A stretch of DNA of 64,000 bases from Alteromonas marina (GTDB lineage Bacteria > Pseudomonadota > Gammaproteobacteria > Enterobacterales > Alteromonadaceae): assembly GCF_000808575.1 (NCBI RefSeq), contig NZ_JWLW01000023.1, forward strand, positions 62,001 to 126,000, in the 5' to 3' direction. The notes below the pieces were generated by a model. The model saw only the letters and a program-made list of their open reading frames with translations, did no database searches and was not told where the DNA came from. This document shows, one piece after another, positions 45,342 through 54,204 of this stretch (positions within the stretch are counted from its first letter, which is position 1; each line of letters starts with the position of its first letter). A program made the translations under genes and the position numbers.

Positions 45342-45920
45342 TTAGTAGTAAGAGTGCTCACCCGCCTGGTGCTCAGTCGCATCGCGCACGCCCTTGAGCT
45401 CGCCAGCGAATTGCTCGATCATTTGCTTCTCGATACCTTCTTTAAGCGTTACGTCTACCATTGAGCAACCATTGCAGCCGCCGCCGAACTGGAGTATGGC
45501 ATAGCCGTCGTCAGTCAGTTCTGTCAATACAACATTGCCACCATGGCTCGCCAACTGAGGATTGATTTCCGATTCAATCATATAGTTGATTCGCTCAATT
45601 AATGGTGCGTCGTCAGACACTTTACGCGCTTTAGCGTTAGGTGCTTTTAGGGTTAACTGTGAGCCCATTTGATCGGTAACGTAGTCAATTTCCGCTTCCT
45701 CTAAATAAGGCGCGCTTTCTTCATCTACAACCGCATCGAAACCATTAAATGGCAAACGGGTATCCGTCTCTTCAACCGCGTCTGGTGGGCAATAGGACAC
45801 GCCACACTCAGCCGACGAAGTGCCTGGATTTACGACGAACACACGAATATTCGTGCCAGACTCTTGTTTACTCAACAGTTTTACGAAGTGAGCCTGGGCT
45901 TCTTCTGATATAGTTATCAT
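45342..45920 (-). CDS. nfuA: Fe-S biogenesis protein NfuA
   Basis: A 192-residue carrier of [4Fe-4S] clusters. The N-terminal degenerate A-type domain (about 1-95) is followed by a Nfu domain with the cluster-binding Cys149-x2-Cys152 in [12 protein letters not shown]. It is closely like E. coli NfuA over its whole length, including the C-terminal GEHSYY. ATG 45920 is chosen: AGGA lies 8 bp upstream, while the TTG at 45926 has no room for a ribosome site. In E. coli nfuA follows gntX and bioH; here comF and bioH lie 3-4 kb away with an M14 peptidase between. Confidence 0.98.
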   Translation of the reverse strand: MITISEEAQAHFVKLLSKQESGTNIRVFVVNPGTSSAECGVSYCPPDAVEETDTRLPFNGFDAVVDEESAPYLEEAEIDYVTDQMGSQLTLKAPNAKARKVSDDAPLIERINYMIESEINPQLASHGGNVVLTELTDDGYAILQFGGGCNGCSMVDVTLKEGIEKQMIEQFAGELKGVRDATEHQAGEHSYY

Positions 45921-46080
45921 CAGCAAGTCCTACATATTTTGAAATTTGGATTATTGTATCAAATTTACCTGAGTAAAACAGTCGGGTATTAATTAAATAA
46001 ATTATTCCAGTGAATCGAATTTGTTGAGAGGCGTGCACGTTGCCACTATTCTCAACCATAACAACAAGACGGGAAGCGCT

Positions 46081-48738
46081 ATGTTCGCGAAATTGCATTA
46101 CACCGCCAAAAAGAATCCATTCTCACTCGTTTCATTTTTAGCCCTTGGTACCATCGCCTTTGGGGCAACAGCCAGTCAGAAATCATTAGCACAACCCGCC
46201 TCTGCTTCAACAGTTACTATTGCACCTGATGTAGGCGGGCAGCCGGTGACAGCATACTTACCTGACACGGTATCCTACAACCCAGCTATTCCCACGCCTG
46301 AATCGATACTAGGCGCCAACATTGGCGAGTGGCATGTGCGTCACGACCAAGTCGTCAATTATATGAAGCTACTTGCCGAGAAGTCTGACCGTATCACCAT
46401 TGAAGAAACCGGCCGTACTCACGAAAACCGCCCACTTCTGTTACTAACAATCACAGCGCCCTCAAATAGAAACAATATTGAGGCGATGAGGCAGCAACAC
46501 ATCGATGCAATGGAAAGCGGCAAGAAAGTAGGTGGCGATGCTCCCCTTATCTTTTACATGGGCTACAGTATTCACGGTAACGAGCCTTCCGGTACCAATG
46601 CTTCACTTGCGTTGGCTTATTATTTGGCCGCGGCTGAAGGTAAAGAAATTGATGCCTTGTTGAATAACAATATTGTGCTGTTTGATCCGTCTTTCAACCC
46701 CGATGGACTTTCTCGATTCGCTCAGTGGGCAAATATGCACAAGGGCAGGCAGCTGGTTTCTGACAGTCGACACCGTGAACACGATGAGGGGTGGCCGTCA
46801 GGTAGAACAAATCACTACTGGTTCGATTTAAACCGCGACTGGCTATTGCTGGCGCACCCAGAGTCGCAGGCGCGAATTAAACAGTTTCATAAATGGCGCC
46901 CACATATACTCACCGATTTTCATGAAATGGGGACAGACAGCACCTATTTTTTCCAGCCTGGTGTGCGCTCGCGTAAAAATCCACTGACGCCTGATGAGAA
47001 CGTAACGCTAACAGAAGCGCTTGCCCAGTATCACGCTGCCGCGTTTGATGAGCAAGGGGAGCTCTATTTTACCCAAGAAGCATTTGACGACTTCTACGCA
47101 GGCAAAGGCTCGACCTATCCAGATTTACACGGCAGTGTGGGTATTCTTTTTGAGCAAGCAAGCTCACGAGGGCATCTTCAAGACTCTATTAATGGCAAGC
47201 TTGCGTTTAAAGATACCATAGCAAATCAAATTACCACGTCTTTAAGCACTTTTAGAGGCGCATTGGCAAATAAGGCCGCTATTCTCGATTATCAATCGGG
47301 TTTTGTGAAAAGCACGCTGTCTTTGGCTAAAGACGATGCGCAAGCGGGGTTTGTCGTTAGTGCATCTAATGATCCTGCTCGATTTAATGCATTCCTTGCC
47401 CTTCTTGAGCAGCATCATATTCAATACGACGTGCTAACAAAGAACTTTGATGTTAACAAGGTTAGCTATAAGGCAGGAAAAGCGATTTATATTCCTACCA
47501 ATCAAGCTCAATACCGCTTAGTAAAGTCTATTTTCTCTACTCAAACCTCGTTTGAAAACAATACGTTCTACGATGTTTCTACATGGAATTTAGCCTTGGC
47601 GTTTAATTTAGATTATGCGCCGTTAGATAAGGGCGATGCGAGAAGCCTCGAGCTAAATGACAACACCGCACTTAAGCAATTACCGTTCAATGATATTCAG
47701 CCTAACGCTTATGCTTACGCGTTCTCATGGCAGCACTATTATGCACCTGCCATGCTTCAAACATTGCTTGAAGCAGGCGTGAAGGTCCGCAGTAGTGAAG
47801 AAGCGTTTTCCGCTATTAAATACGATGGCAACAGCATTGAGCTTCAGCCTGGCAGCATAGTTGTACCAAAAGGACTGGGTCAGCCAGAAAACTTGGCGGC
47901 CGTTTTGCGCGATGCGCAACAGCAACTTCAGGTGCCTGTATTTAGTTTGCGCAGTGGGTTAACACCCACAGGGCACGATTTGGGTAGCCGAAGCATGGCA
48001 CCCGTTACCTTGCCACAAGTATTGATTGTGGGAGGCGAAGGTACTAGCGAGTACGAAGTCGGGGAAATGTGGCATTACTTCGATACAAAGGTAGGGTTGC
48101 CTGCCAGTATTGTTGAGCAACAACATTTACTCAAGGCGCTTAGTGATCCTAGTATCAACTACACACATATTTTGTTTCCAAGCGGACGCTATAGTTTTAC
48201 GGAAAGCGACAGAGCAAAAATTGAAGACTGGGTAAAAGCCGGTGGCGTGATCGTGGGGCAGAAATCCGCGTTGCGTTATTTCGGTCAACATAAATGGTTA
48301 GACATAGAAATTGTTAGTCGAGAGAGTATTGATAACGCGTTCGATGAAAGCGAACTCAGCTATAAAGATGGCGCATCGCTATACGCCAGAAAGTTGGTGG
48401 CTGGCGCTGTGTTTGAAGCCAATATCGACAATACTCACCCGCTATTTTACGGCTATGATGACGATACTCTGCCTATGTTTAAAACCAACAATATGATAGT
48501 GGAGGCAAGTAACTCACCTTTTGTTACGCCTGCACGCTACACCGACGAGCCTCTTATGGCAGGGTTTAGTGATGACGCAATGGTTGCGCTAATGGCTGAA
48601 TCAACTGCTGTGACGACTCAAAAAATGGGTCGCGGCGTTGTCATTGGCTTTACCGACAATACGCAGTTTAGAGGGTACTGGTATGGCACGAACAAGATGC
48701 TGGCTAATGCAATCTACCAATCGCACTTTATTCGCTAA
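46081..48738 (+). CDS. Exported M14-family zinc carboxypeptidase
   Basis: An 885-residue secreted metallopeptidase. Signal peptide (about 1-35, ending near GATASQ), then an M14 catalytic domain (about 85-380) with zinc ligands His165 and Glu168 in HGNEPSG and His281 in TDFHEMG, substrate-binding NRD in FDLNRDW, and the catalytic Glu358 in ILFEQASSRG. The C-terminal half (about 480-885) is beta-rich with a glutamine-amidotransferase-like stretch. It should remove C-terminal residues from peptides in the periplasm or outside. ATG 46081 is chosen, with GGGA 6-7 bp upstream. A terminator follows. Confidence 0.92.
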   Translation: MFAKLHYTAKKNPFSLVSFLALGTIAFGATASQKSLAQPASASTVTIAPDVGGQPVTAYLPDTVSYNPAIPTPESILGANIGEWHVRHDQVVNYMKLLAEKSDRITIEETGRTHENRPLLLLTITAPSNRNNIEAMRQQHIDAMESGKKVGGDAPLIFYMGYSIHGNEPSGTNASLALAYYLAAAEGKEIDALLNNNIVLFDPSFNPDGLSRFAQWANMHKGRQLVSDSRHREHDEGWPSGRTNHYWFDLNRDWLLLAHPESQARIKQFHKWRPHILTDFHEMGTDSTYFFQPGVRSRKNPLTPDENVTLTEALAQYHAAAFDEQGELYFTQEAFDDFYAGKGSTYPDLHGSVGILFEQASSRGHLQDSINGKLAFKDTIANQITTSLSTFRGALANKAAILDYQSGFVKSTLSLAKDDAQAGFVVSASNDPARFNAFLALLEQHHIQYDVLTKNFDVNKVSYKAGKAIYIPTNQAQYRLVKSIFSTQTSFENNTFYDVSTWNLALAFNLDYAPLDKGDARSLELNDNTALKQLPFNDIQPNAYAYAFSWQHYYAPAMLQTLLEAGVKVRSSEEAFSAIKYDGNSIELQPGSIVVPKGLGQPENLAAVLRDAQQQLQVPVFSLRSGLTPTGHDLGSRSMAPVTLPQVLIVGGEGTSEYEVGEMWHYFDTKVGLPASIVEQQHLLKALSDPSINYTHILFPSGRYSFTESDRAKIEDWVKAGGVIVGQKSALRYFGQHKWLDIEIVSRESIDNAFDESELSYKDGASLYARKLVAGAVFEANIDNTHPLFYGYDDDTLPMFKTNNMIVEASNSPFVTPARYTDEPLMAGFSDDAMVALMAESTAVTTQKMGRGVVIGFTDNTQFRGYWYGTNKMLANAIYQSHFIR

Positions 48739-48751
48739 ATAAGTTTGAAAC

Positions 48752-48775
48752 GCGCGGCGAAATGCCGCGCTTTTC
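48752..48775 (+). terminator. Rho-independent terminator after the M14 peptidase
   Basis: GCGCGGC (48752-48758) and GCCGCGC (48764-48770) with a 5-nt loop, then TTTTC. It starts 13 bp past the stop and also separates the convergent comF-type gene. Confidence 0.85.
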
Positions 48776-48795
48776 AGTATCACCGCTTCTGAGCA

Positions 48796-49509
48796 CTAGG
48801 CTTTCTGACACAGACTGCTTTTAGGCGGAGGCGTAAATGCCGCTACCCACACCTGAATGTGTAAATTTGGATAGCGTTTTTTGAGCCTTTTACTCAATGT
48901 ATTCACGGTCACGCCGGTGGTGAGTACATCATCGACAATTGCAACGCTGAAGTTGCAGCCATCTTTATTACCTTGCGCTATCGCTATCTCATCATCGATA
49001 CACTGCGTCGATAGGCTGAATACACGGCTTGCGTTTTCGGCTCTCGCCATTTTTGATAAGTGATGCTGCACGCTAAAGCCCCGTCGTTTGGCCCACGACT
49101 GGTTAACTGGAATATTCAGCTCACTGCTTATGCTTTCACACAGAAGCGTAGCCTGATTGTAGTGCCGTGTAGCAAGTCGCCATGCACTAATTGGCACCGG
49201 AAGCAGCACATTGGGCACTGATAAAGTGCACTGTCGCATTTTATGGACAAACCAGTTACTTAATACTTTTCCTGCCGTAAGGGAATGCGTAAACTTTAAC
49301 TGGTGAACCAGCGATGACATTGGCCACGTATGAAGTCCCAAAACGCGTAACGCGTCATAGTGGCTATGCTTGACGTGGCCTGCCACAGGGCCATATTGAA
49401 GTAAGTTACTTCCGTGCAACGTGGCATCGAAAAAAAATATGTCATCTTCACACCAGTGACATACTGGCGTAGGACTTGCCTGATAACATAGCAAGCATGA
49501 AAGGTTCAT
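48796..49509 (-). CDS. ComF/GntX family phosphoribosyltransferase-like protein
   Basis: A 237-residue protein with an N-terminal zinc-ribbon-like region (Cys5, Cys8, Cys17, Cys20) and a type I phosphoribosyltransferase domain whose PRPP loop reads VAIVDDVLTTGVT near residue 200. Relatives are ComF, needed for DNA uptake in competent cells, and E. coli GntX. Its biochemical reaction is not settled. It is divergent from bioH by 98 bp, the same pair as in E. coli gntX-bioH though there they lie in a different orientation relative to other genes. With comM in the same window it fits a naturally competent lifestyle. Confidence 0.93.
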   Translation of the reverse strand: MNLSCLLCYQASPTPVCHWCEDDIFFFDATLHGSNLLQYGPVAGHVKHSHYDALRVLGLHTWPMSSLVHQLKFTHSLTAGKVLSNWFVHKMRQCTLSVPNVLLPVPISAWRLATRHYNQATLLCESISSELNIPVNQSWAKRRGFSVQHHLSKMARAENASRVFSLSTQCIDDEIAIAQGNKDGCNFSVAIVDDVLTTGVTVNTLSKRLKKRYPNLHIQVWVAAFTPPPKSSLCQKA

Positions 49510-49607
49510 AGTGTTGATTCCATCAACTTCCTTGAATTGTCGAGCGTCGACCTGTTTTCATTATTTCGTGTTGCCTCAAAAACACGTGACTGCCTAAGGA
49601 GGTGTAA

Positions 49608-50417
49608 ATGGAAAGTTTGCATACAAACGGCGAGCTTGTCACCCGTACTCAGGGTACAGGCGTAGATGTGGTATTTCTTCATGGTTGGGGTATGAACAGC
49701 GGAGCGTTCACATCCTTTATTCCTTATTTAAGCGATAATTTTCGCGTCACCACCATAGATCTTCCTGGGTTTGGGGAAAATGCAGAGTTCGTCCCGTCAC
49801 CGTATAACGTGGAAACATTGGCTCAATCCATTGTGAACCAGCTTCCAAACCAGTGTGTGTTGGTTGGGTGGTCATTAGGTGGCCTAGTTGCGCAAAAGTT
49901 AGCGCTGTTAGCACCAGAAAAACTTACCGGACTGGTAACGATTGCTTCAACACCTCGATTTATAGCAGGGCCTTGTTGGCCGGGTATTGCTGCAGATTTA
50001 CTTTCAATGTTCGAGACTCAGCTTGAAAAGAACTATCAGAAAACACTGGAACGTTTTTTGGCAATTCAAGCGATGGGCAGCGAAACGGCAAAGCAGGATA
50101 TTAAGGCGATCAGAGAACAGGTAACCCAATTCCCAGATCCCGCCGAGGAAGCGCTTAAGAAAGGTTTACGCATATTGTCTACTGAAGACATGCGCCAAGA
50201 CGTGGGACGAATAACTACACCCACGTTACGATTGTATGGCAGGTTAGATAGTCTAGTGCCGACCAGCGGAATAGATCGTATATGTGAGCTACATCCGCAG
50301 GCCGATACCGTTGTTCTGCCTCATGCGTCGCATGCGCCGTTTATTTCACATCCTCAGCAAACTGCTGACATTCTATTTCGCTTTGCCGCTGGCATTTATC
50401 AGCAAAAGGCGTCTTAA
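49608..50417 (+). CDS. bioH: Pimeloyl-ACP methyl ester carboxylesterase BioH
   Basis: A 269-residue alpha/beta-hydrolase that frees pimeloyl-ACP from its methyl ester, the last step before the biotin ring-forming enzymes. The triad is Ser89 (GWSLGG), Asp214 (GRLDSLVP) and His242 (HASHAPF), each seven residues above the E. coli positions 82, 207 and 235. The oxyanion HGWGMNS motif is at residues 25-31. A strong AAGGAGG ribosome site precedes the ATG. A clear terminator follows. Confidence 0.97.
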   Translation: MESLHTNGELVTRTQGTGVDVVFLHGWGMNSGAFTSFIPYLSDNFRVTTIDLPGFGENAEFVPSPYNVETLAQSIVNQLPNQCVLVGWSLGGLVAQKLALLAPEKLTGLVTIASTPRFIAGPCWPGIAADLLSMFETQLEKNYQKTLERFLAIQAMGSETAKQDIKAIREQVTQFPDPAEEALKKGLRILSTEDMRQDVGRITTPTLRLYGRLDSLVPTSGIDRICELHPQADTVVLPHASHAPFISHPQQTADILFRFAAGIYQQKAS

Positions 50418-50432
50418 AACAGTGATGACATG

Positions 50433-50475
50433 AAGCTTCAAACCGCGGCTTGCTGATTGTTTGAAGCTTTTCTTA
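50433..50475 (+). terminator. Rho-independent terminator of bioH
   Basis: AAGCTTCAAAC (50433-50443) and GTTTGAAGCTT (50459-50469) form a perfect 11-bp stem with a 15-nt loop, followed by a T-rich stretch. It starts 16 bp past the stop. Confidence 0.85.
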
Positions 50476-50594
50476 TCTTTGACAGCCTAATAAAAATCGC
50501 CTGCTTACAATAAGTTAATGACAGGGTGTGATACATGTCTTTCCATTTGTGTGAAATTGGTTAATAATTGCACATGAGAGGTTAGGGGTAGTGT

Positions 50595-50912
50595 ATGACA
50601 AGTGTTGATGGTTTAGGTGCAGGCTCTGCATTTGCAGCGGCTCAATATGGTTTACAAAATGCCAGCGACGGAATTTCGCAGGCAGCATCAAATATCGCTC
50701 AGCGAACTGCTGAGGATGCGGTAGCACCCGCTCAACCTATTGCGACCAATACCGACACAATAAACACGTCATCGAATTCAACGTCTACCTCCACGCGTCT
50801 CACCGACGACTTAATTGCGCTCAATGTAAACGAACGTAATGCCCAAGCCTCTGCCAAAGTATTAGGTGTTGCCGATGAGATGCTTGGTACCATCATAGAC
50901 GTGCTTGCGTAG
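50595..50912 (+). CDS. Small protein resembling flagellar rod/hook termini
   Basis: A 105-residue protein whose two ends look like flagellar axial proteins. The N-terminus (FAAAQYGLQNASDGISQAASNIAQ, quoted by its core SDGISQAASNIAQ) recalls the helical D0 start of rod and hook proteins, and the C-terminus (LIALNVNERNAQASAKVL then GVADEMLGTIIDVL) matches the Flg_bbr_C pattern of FlgC, FlgG and FlgE. The globular middle is replaced by a 35-residue Ser/Thr/Ala-rich linker. AGGGG precedes the ATG. It lies 14 bp before an SprA-type metalloprotease gene, so the two form a unit. No other flagellar gene is nearby. Function unknown. Confidence 0.8.
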   Translation: MTSVDGLGAGSAFAAAQYGLQNASDGISQAASNIAQRTAEDAVAPAQPIATNTDTINTSSNSTSTSTRLTDDLIALNVNERNAQASAKVLGVADEMLGTIIDVLA

Positions 50913-50926
50913 GTGGAACAGTTACG

Positions 50927-51865
50927 GTGAATATCGTTACACCAATCCTTAACGCCATTGCTTATCCCACGGCGAACATAAATACAGAGTCTGCACGTAG
51001 AGATAATGTGCAGCGTGAAACTATTCCTCAAGCGTCAGATTCCCAGCAAGGGGCTTCTCAAAAAGGCTTGGGGTCAGAAGCCGATAAAGCGAAGAGCCCC
51101 GGCCAGCCGCCAGCTCCTGTCACCTATGAACGTCCACAGATACAAACCGAGCTTCAAGCAGCCTTCCAAAACGTATTTGGGCAAGAGAAAGACAATGCGC
51201 AAGACGAGAGTGCTGGTAAACAAGACGCGAAAGACAGGCAGCAAGAGCAACAAGAGAAGCAAGACGCGGCTGAAATTGAACAGCTAAAAGCCCGGGATCA
51301 GGAAGTAAGAGTTCACGAGCAAGCGCATGCTTCAACAGGCGGTCAGTACGCCGGTGCACCACAATATGAATACACCACAGGCCCTGACAATAAACGCTAT
51401 GTGACCGATGGCGAAGTGTCTATTGATGTTTCAGAAGAAAAAACGCCTGAGGAAACACTGAAAAAAATGGAGCAGGTGCGCGCAGCCGCTCTTGCCCCAG
51501 CTGAACCATCATCACAAGATTTAAAAGTGGCTGCAGAGGCTTCTCAAAAAGCCACAGAGGCCCGTAGTGAGATCGCCAAAGGCGCAGCTGAGGGAACGTC
51601 GACGAATAGTGCTACAAGTGTTTCAGATAGCGACCTAGTTGCAGATGCTGACGATAGTGACCAGCAGGACATCGACACTAATTCAACAAAAGGCGCTGAC
51701 GTAAATACTATTTTAGATGCTCAGTCTACACTAGCAATCGCTTCTTCTGAACAAGCTGTTGAGGCCAGTGGTGCTGACTTTATGCAGGCTCGAATAGGCC
51801 GCATTCAAAATGCGTATTTGCAAGCTTACACTCCGTCTAGAGAGGGTCTATCATTTCAAGCATGA
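50927..51865 (+). CDS. SprA-related putative metalloprotease
   Basis: A 312-residue protein. The first 115 residues are disordered and rich in Gln, Lys and Asp; the core (about 118-205) is KARDQEVRVHEQAH (zinc-protease-like HExxH at 130-134) followed by a Gly-rich segment, YEYTTGPDNKRYVTDGEV, and KTPEETLKKMEQVRAAALAPAEPS, the pattern of the SprA-related family (PF12118). The C-terminal 100 residues are again low in complexity. No signal peptide is seen. GTG start with AGGTGG about 10 bp upstream. It is paired with the rod-like protein before it. Members are annotated as putative metalloproteases, but no substrate is established to my knowledge. Confidence 0.85.
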   Translation: MNIVTPILNAIAYPTANINTESARRDNVQRETIPQASDSQQGASQKGLGSEADKAKSPGQPPAPVTYERPQIQTELQAAFQNVFGQEKDNAQDESAGKQDAKDRQQEQQEKQDAAEIEQLKARDQEVRVHEQAHASTGGQYAGAPQYEYTTGPDNKRYVTDGEVSIDVSEEKTPEETLKKMEQVRAAALAPAEPSSQDLKVAAEASQKATEARSEIAKGAAEGTSTNSATSVSDSDLVADADDSDQQDIDTNSTKGADVNTILDAQSTLAIASSEQAVEASGADFMQARIGRIQNAYLQAYTPSREGLSFQA

Positions 51866-51984
51866 TAACGTGTAATTAGTCTTGTCTGCCTCGTGTTACT
51901 CCAACGATTTAGCCCATCACAACCTTAGCTAAACCATTAGAGAAGTACTTTCATTTATTCAACATCCTTCCCAGTTAGCAGGCT

Positions 51985-53763
51985 TTAATAATCCAGTATT
52001 GCCTTTGTAAACGGATATTTAGGTGAGCCGCCAGTGATGTCTGAAAGTACCGAGTTCATGGTATCTACGTCGCTATCGAAGCCACCATGGGACGTGGCGG
52101 CGGTGGCATCACCTACTTTCCCCTCACTGTACTTAAACGTCACGCTAGGCAGCGGCTGATTAAACACAGCCATACCTAATAAGGGCATCTCTGGTTTGGA
52201 TTCAAACGCATTTGATACCAAATAGAGCAACGACTTTTGGTAAATGCGCGCCACGTGGTCATCTTTTTCCAACGCTTCAGATAAGTTGTAAACCGTAGTC
52301 GATTCAATATGTTTACCTTCTATAAGCGCAGAGAGCTTTTCGTTGAACAAGGGGTAGCTGATGGCTGGGGCCAATAAGTGTAGACCTTTAACCTTTATGC
52401 TTTCATCTACTTTACACAGTCTAGATAAGCTGTGAGCATGAAAGATAGAGCCAGCAGAATGCCCTACAACATGCAGCTTAATATCTGAATTGTCTTTCAA
52501 GTAGGCGGCCAATTGTGTTAGAAAATACGTACCATCGGACGTGGTACGGGTAAAGGGCGTGCAAGCGTCTGATTTCATTTCACGCCAAAGTGCACCACCT
52601 ACTTTGCGCGTCGCCCATTCCAGAATGCGGTCGGTATAATCAGTGAAAGCCCCAACTTTATTGCTAATCTCTTTATTCTTAAAGCCCAGAATATCTTTGA
52701 GTTCTTCTAGCATACCCGTGTCGTACATGAAGTGAATGGGATAAATATCGTTTTTAAGGAAGGTGTCTTTCATGGCTGCAATGCGTTTAGCCGAAGCTTT
52801 TATGCTATTTAAGCCGCCGTGTGCATATAACATTACATGACGATGGTTACTGTCAGAAAGTTTTTCAATAATGGCATCGACGTGGTTTTTATTGCTCCAA
52901 TATTTGCTTCTGGTGTCAAAGTGTCCGTCGTCGAAATGAATGAAGTGATCTTGAATGCTCACCCGTGGTGTGGAGCGAGAAAACAAACCCTGTGCAATAG
53001 AGCGCGTAGCCTGATGGTAAGTCCCTGAGCCTGAAATAGGAAGCGCAAGTTGAACAACCCACGCATCCATAACGTTTAACGCCCAGTCGTCGTACCGCCA
53101 AAGTGCCAACCCTGACTTTTTCCAATTCGTACCCCAAGAGTTTTGGATCCAAAAACCTTCGTCGTTATAGCCAACAATGGCAAACGCGTGGCCGCCCATG
53201 GGTTCAGGCCTTAAATTTATTGCATCACCTTCGCTATCTTTCCAGCCTTCATGAATTCTGGCAGAAACAAAGATCACGCCCACTTCGTTAAGTGCCGCAT
53301 GAAAATCGCTAATTTCTCGTTCAATACGGTAGTACGCACCTAGCCTGTGATTGCTGGCATTGTTAGCAATAGCTAGGGTCATTTCAAATTCGTTGCTGTG
53401 CTTAATATCTTCAGTTAGTGAGTCGTTACATACGCCACTGTTGTACCACCCCTTAATTGCACCGCGGCAGCTAGAGCCTTCATACGCTTCACCTAACCAC
53501 TCATCATGACGTTTAGCCATGGCATAAAGCATCCACGGGCTAACTGTATGTTTTCGGCCTTGCTGACGGTAAATGAAATTAATGGTAGCGGCCAATGCAA
53601 AGCCCGTACATGCCCCTTCTTTACCTTGGTCTAAAATAACCAAATTGCCTGGCGGGTCGATAAAAGGCTTAAGTGGCGTAAGATTAGGTTGGTAATAACG
53701 ATCCCGAAGGTCGGGGTAATCGGCGCTGACATTCAGCATATTTTTTGAGACAGGCGAGTTCAT
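51985..53763 (-). CDS. Papain-like (C1) protease fused to an alpha/beta-hydrolase domain
   Basis: A 592-residue two-enzyme protein. The N-terminal half (about 15-245) is a C1-type cysteine protease: oxyanion Gln46 and Cys52 in DQGKEGACTGFA, His192 in GGHAFAIVGY, and Asn208 in IQNSWGTNW. The C-terminal half (about 305-590) looks like a lipase-type hydrolase with MLYAHGGLN as oxyanion strand and the nucleophile elbow GHSAGS (Ser436). No signal peptide is seen. ATG 53763 is chosen because AAGGA lies 7-8 bp upstream and homologous-looking sequence starts there; the open frame extends to 53895. It stands alone. Role unknown; a substrate-processing enzyme or a toxin are both possible. Confidence 0.85.
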   Translation of the reverse strand: MNSPVSKNMLNVSADYPDLRDRYYQPNLTPLKPFIDPPGNLVILDQGKEGACTGFALAATINFIYRQQGRKHTVSPWMLYAMAKRHDEWLGEAYEGSSCRGAIKGWYNSGVCNDSLTEDIKHSNEFEMTLAIANNASNHRLGAYYRIEREISDFHAALNEVGVIFVSARIHEGWKDSEGDAINLRPEPMGGHAFAIVGYNDEGFWIQNSWGTNWKKSGLALWRYDDWALNVMDAWVVQLALPISGSGTYHQATRSIAQGLFSRSTPRVSIQDHFIHFDDGHFDTRSKYWSNKNHVDAIIEKLSDSNHRHVMLYAHGGLNSIKASAKRIAAMKDTFLKNDIYPIHFMYDTGMLEELKDILGFKNKEISNKVGAFTDYTDRILEWATRKVGGALWREMKSDACTPFTRTTSDGTYFLTQLAAYLKDNSDIKLHVVGHSAGSIFHAHSLSRLCKVDESIKVKGLHLLAPAISYPLFNEKLSALIEGKHIESTTVYNLSEALEKDDHVARIYQKSLLYLVSNAFESKPEMPLLGMAVFNQPLPSVTFKYSEGKVGDATAATSHGGFDSDVDTMNSVLSDITGGSPKYPFTKAILDY

Positions 53764-54204
53764 AAAATCATCCTTTGATGAGGGCAGATAATCTTTGCTG
53801 TACAGTTGGATGATTACGCTCGTACACCAAAGGTTAGTGGCCCTTAGCTCATTACGGTTGTCCGAAAGTGCTGCCTTGAAAAAGGCTGTGGTCAAATGAG
53901 CGACATTACCTTCGCTAAACGTTAAGGCACTAAAAGCATGTCAACGGCCTCGCTAAACGCTAACAACATACGAACTTCGGTTTCGGTGTGACCCACACCT
54001 TTTCACTGTTTCGGTATTTTGTAGTTTGACACTTTTTATTCAAGAGTATCAGGGTGCATGAATTTCCATGCGTCCCATCTAATGTAACACAAACTAATGT
54101 AGCAAAAACGGCAGTTAAAATGGAAGTGCGATACGAAAAGGGCGTGTTAGTGAACTAACACGCCCTTTTGTAAACAAGAGTAAGTAATGGTTAAGCGCTA
54201 CCGT
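53764..54204. other. Spacer between the protease-hydrolase gene and tex
   Basis: 441 bp. No gene supported. It holds the tex terminator, two copies of CTAATGTA near 54079 and 54094, two copies of CGCTAAACG near 53912 and 53952, and a small GCATG/CATGC hairpin near 54056. The right part should contain the promoter of the minus-strand protease gene. Confidence 0.4.
54136..54169. terminator. Terminator downstream of tex
   Basis: Perfect 15-bp stem, arms 54136-54150 and 54155-54169, loop TGAA, with AAAA on one side and TTTT on the other. On the minus strand it ends tex transcription about 35 bp past the stop. Confidence 0.88.
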
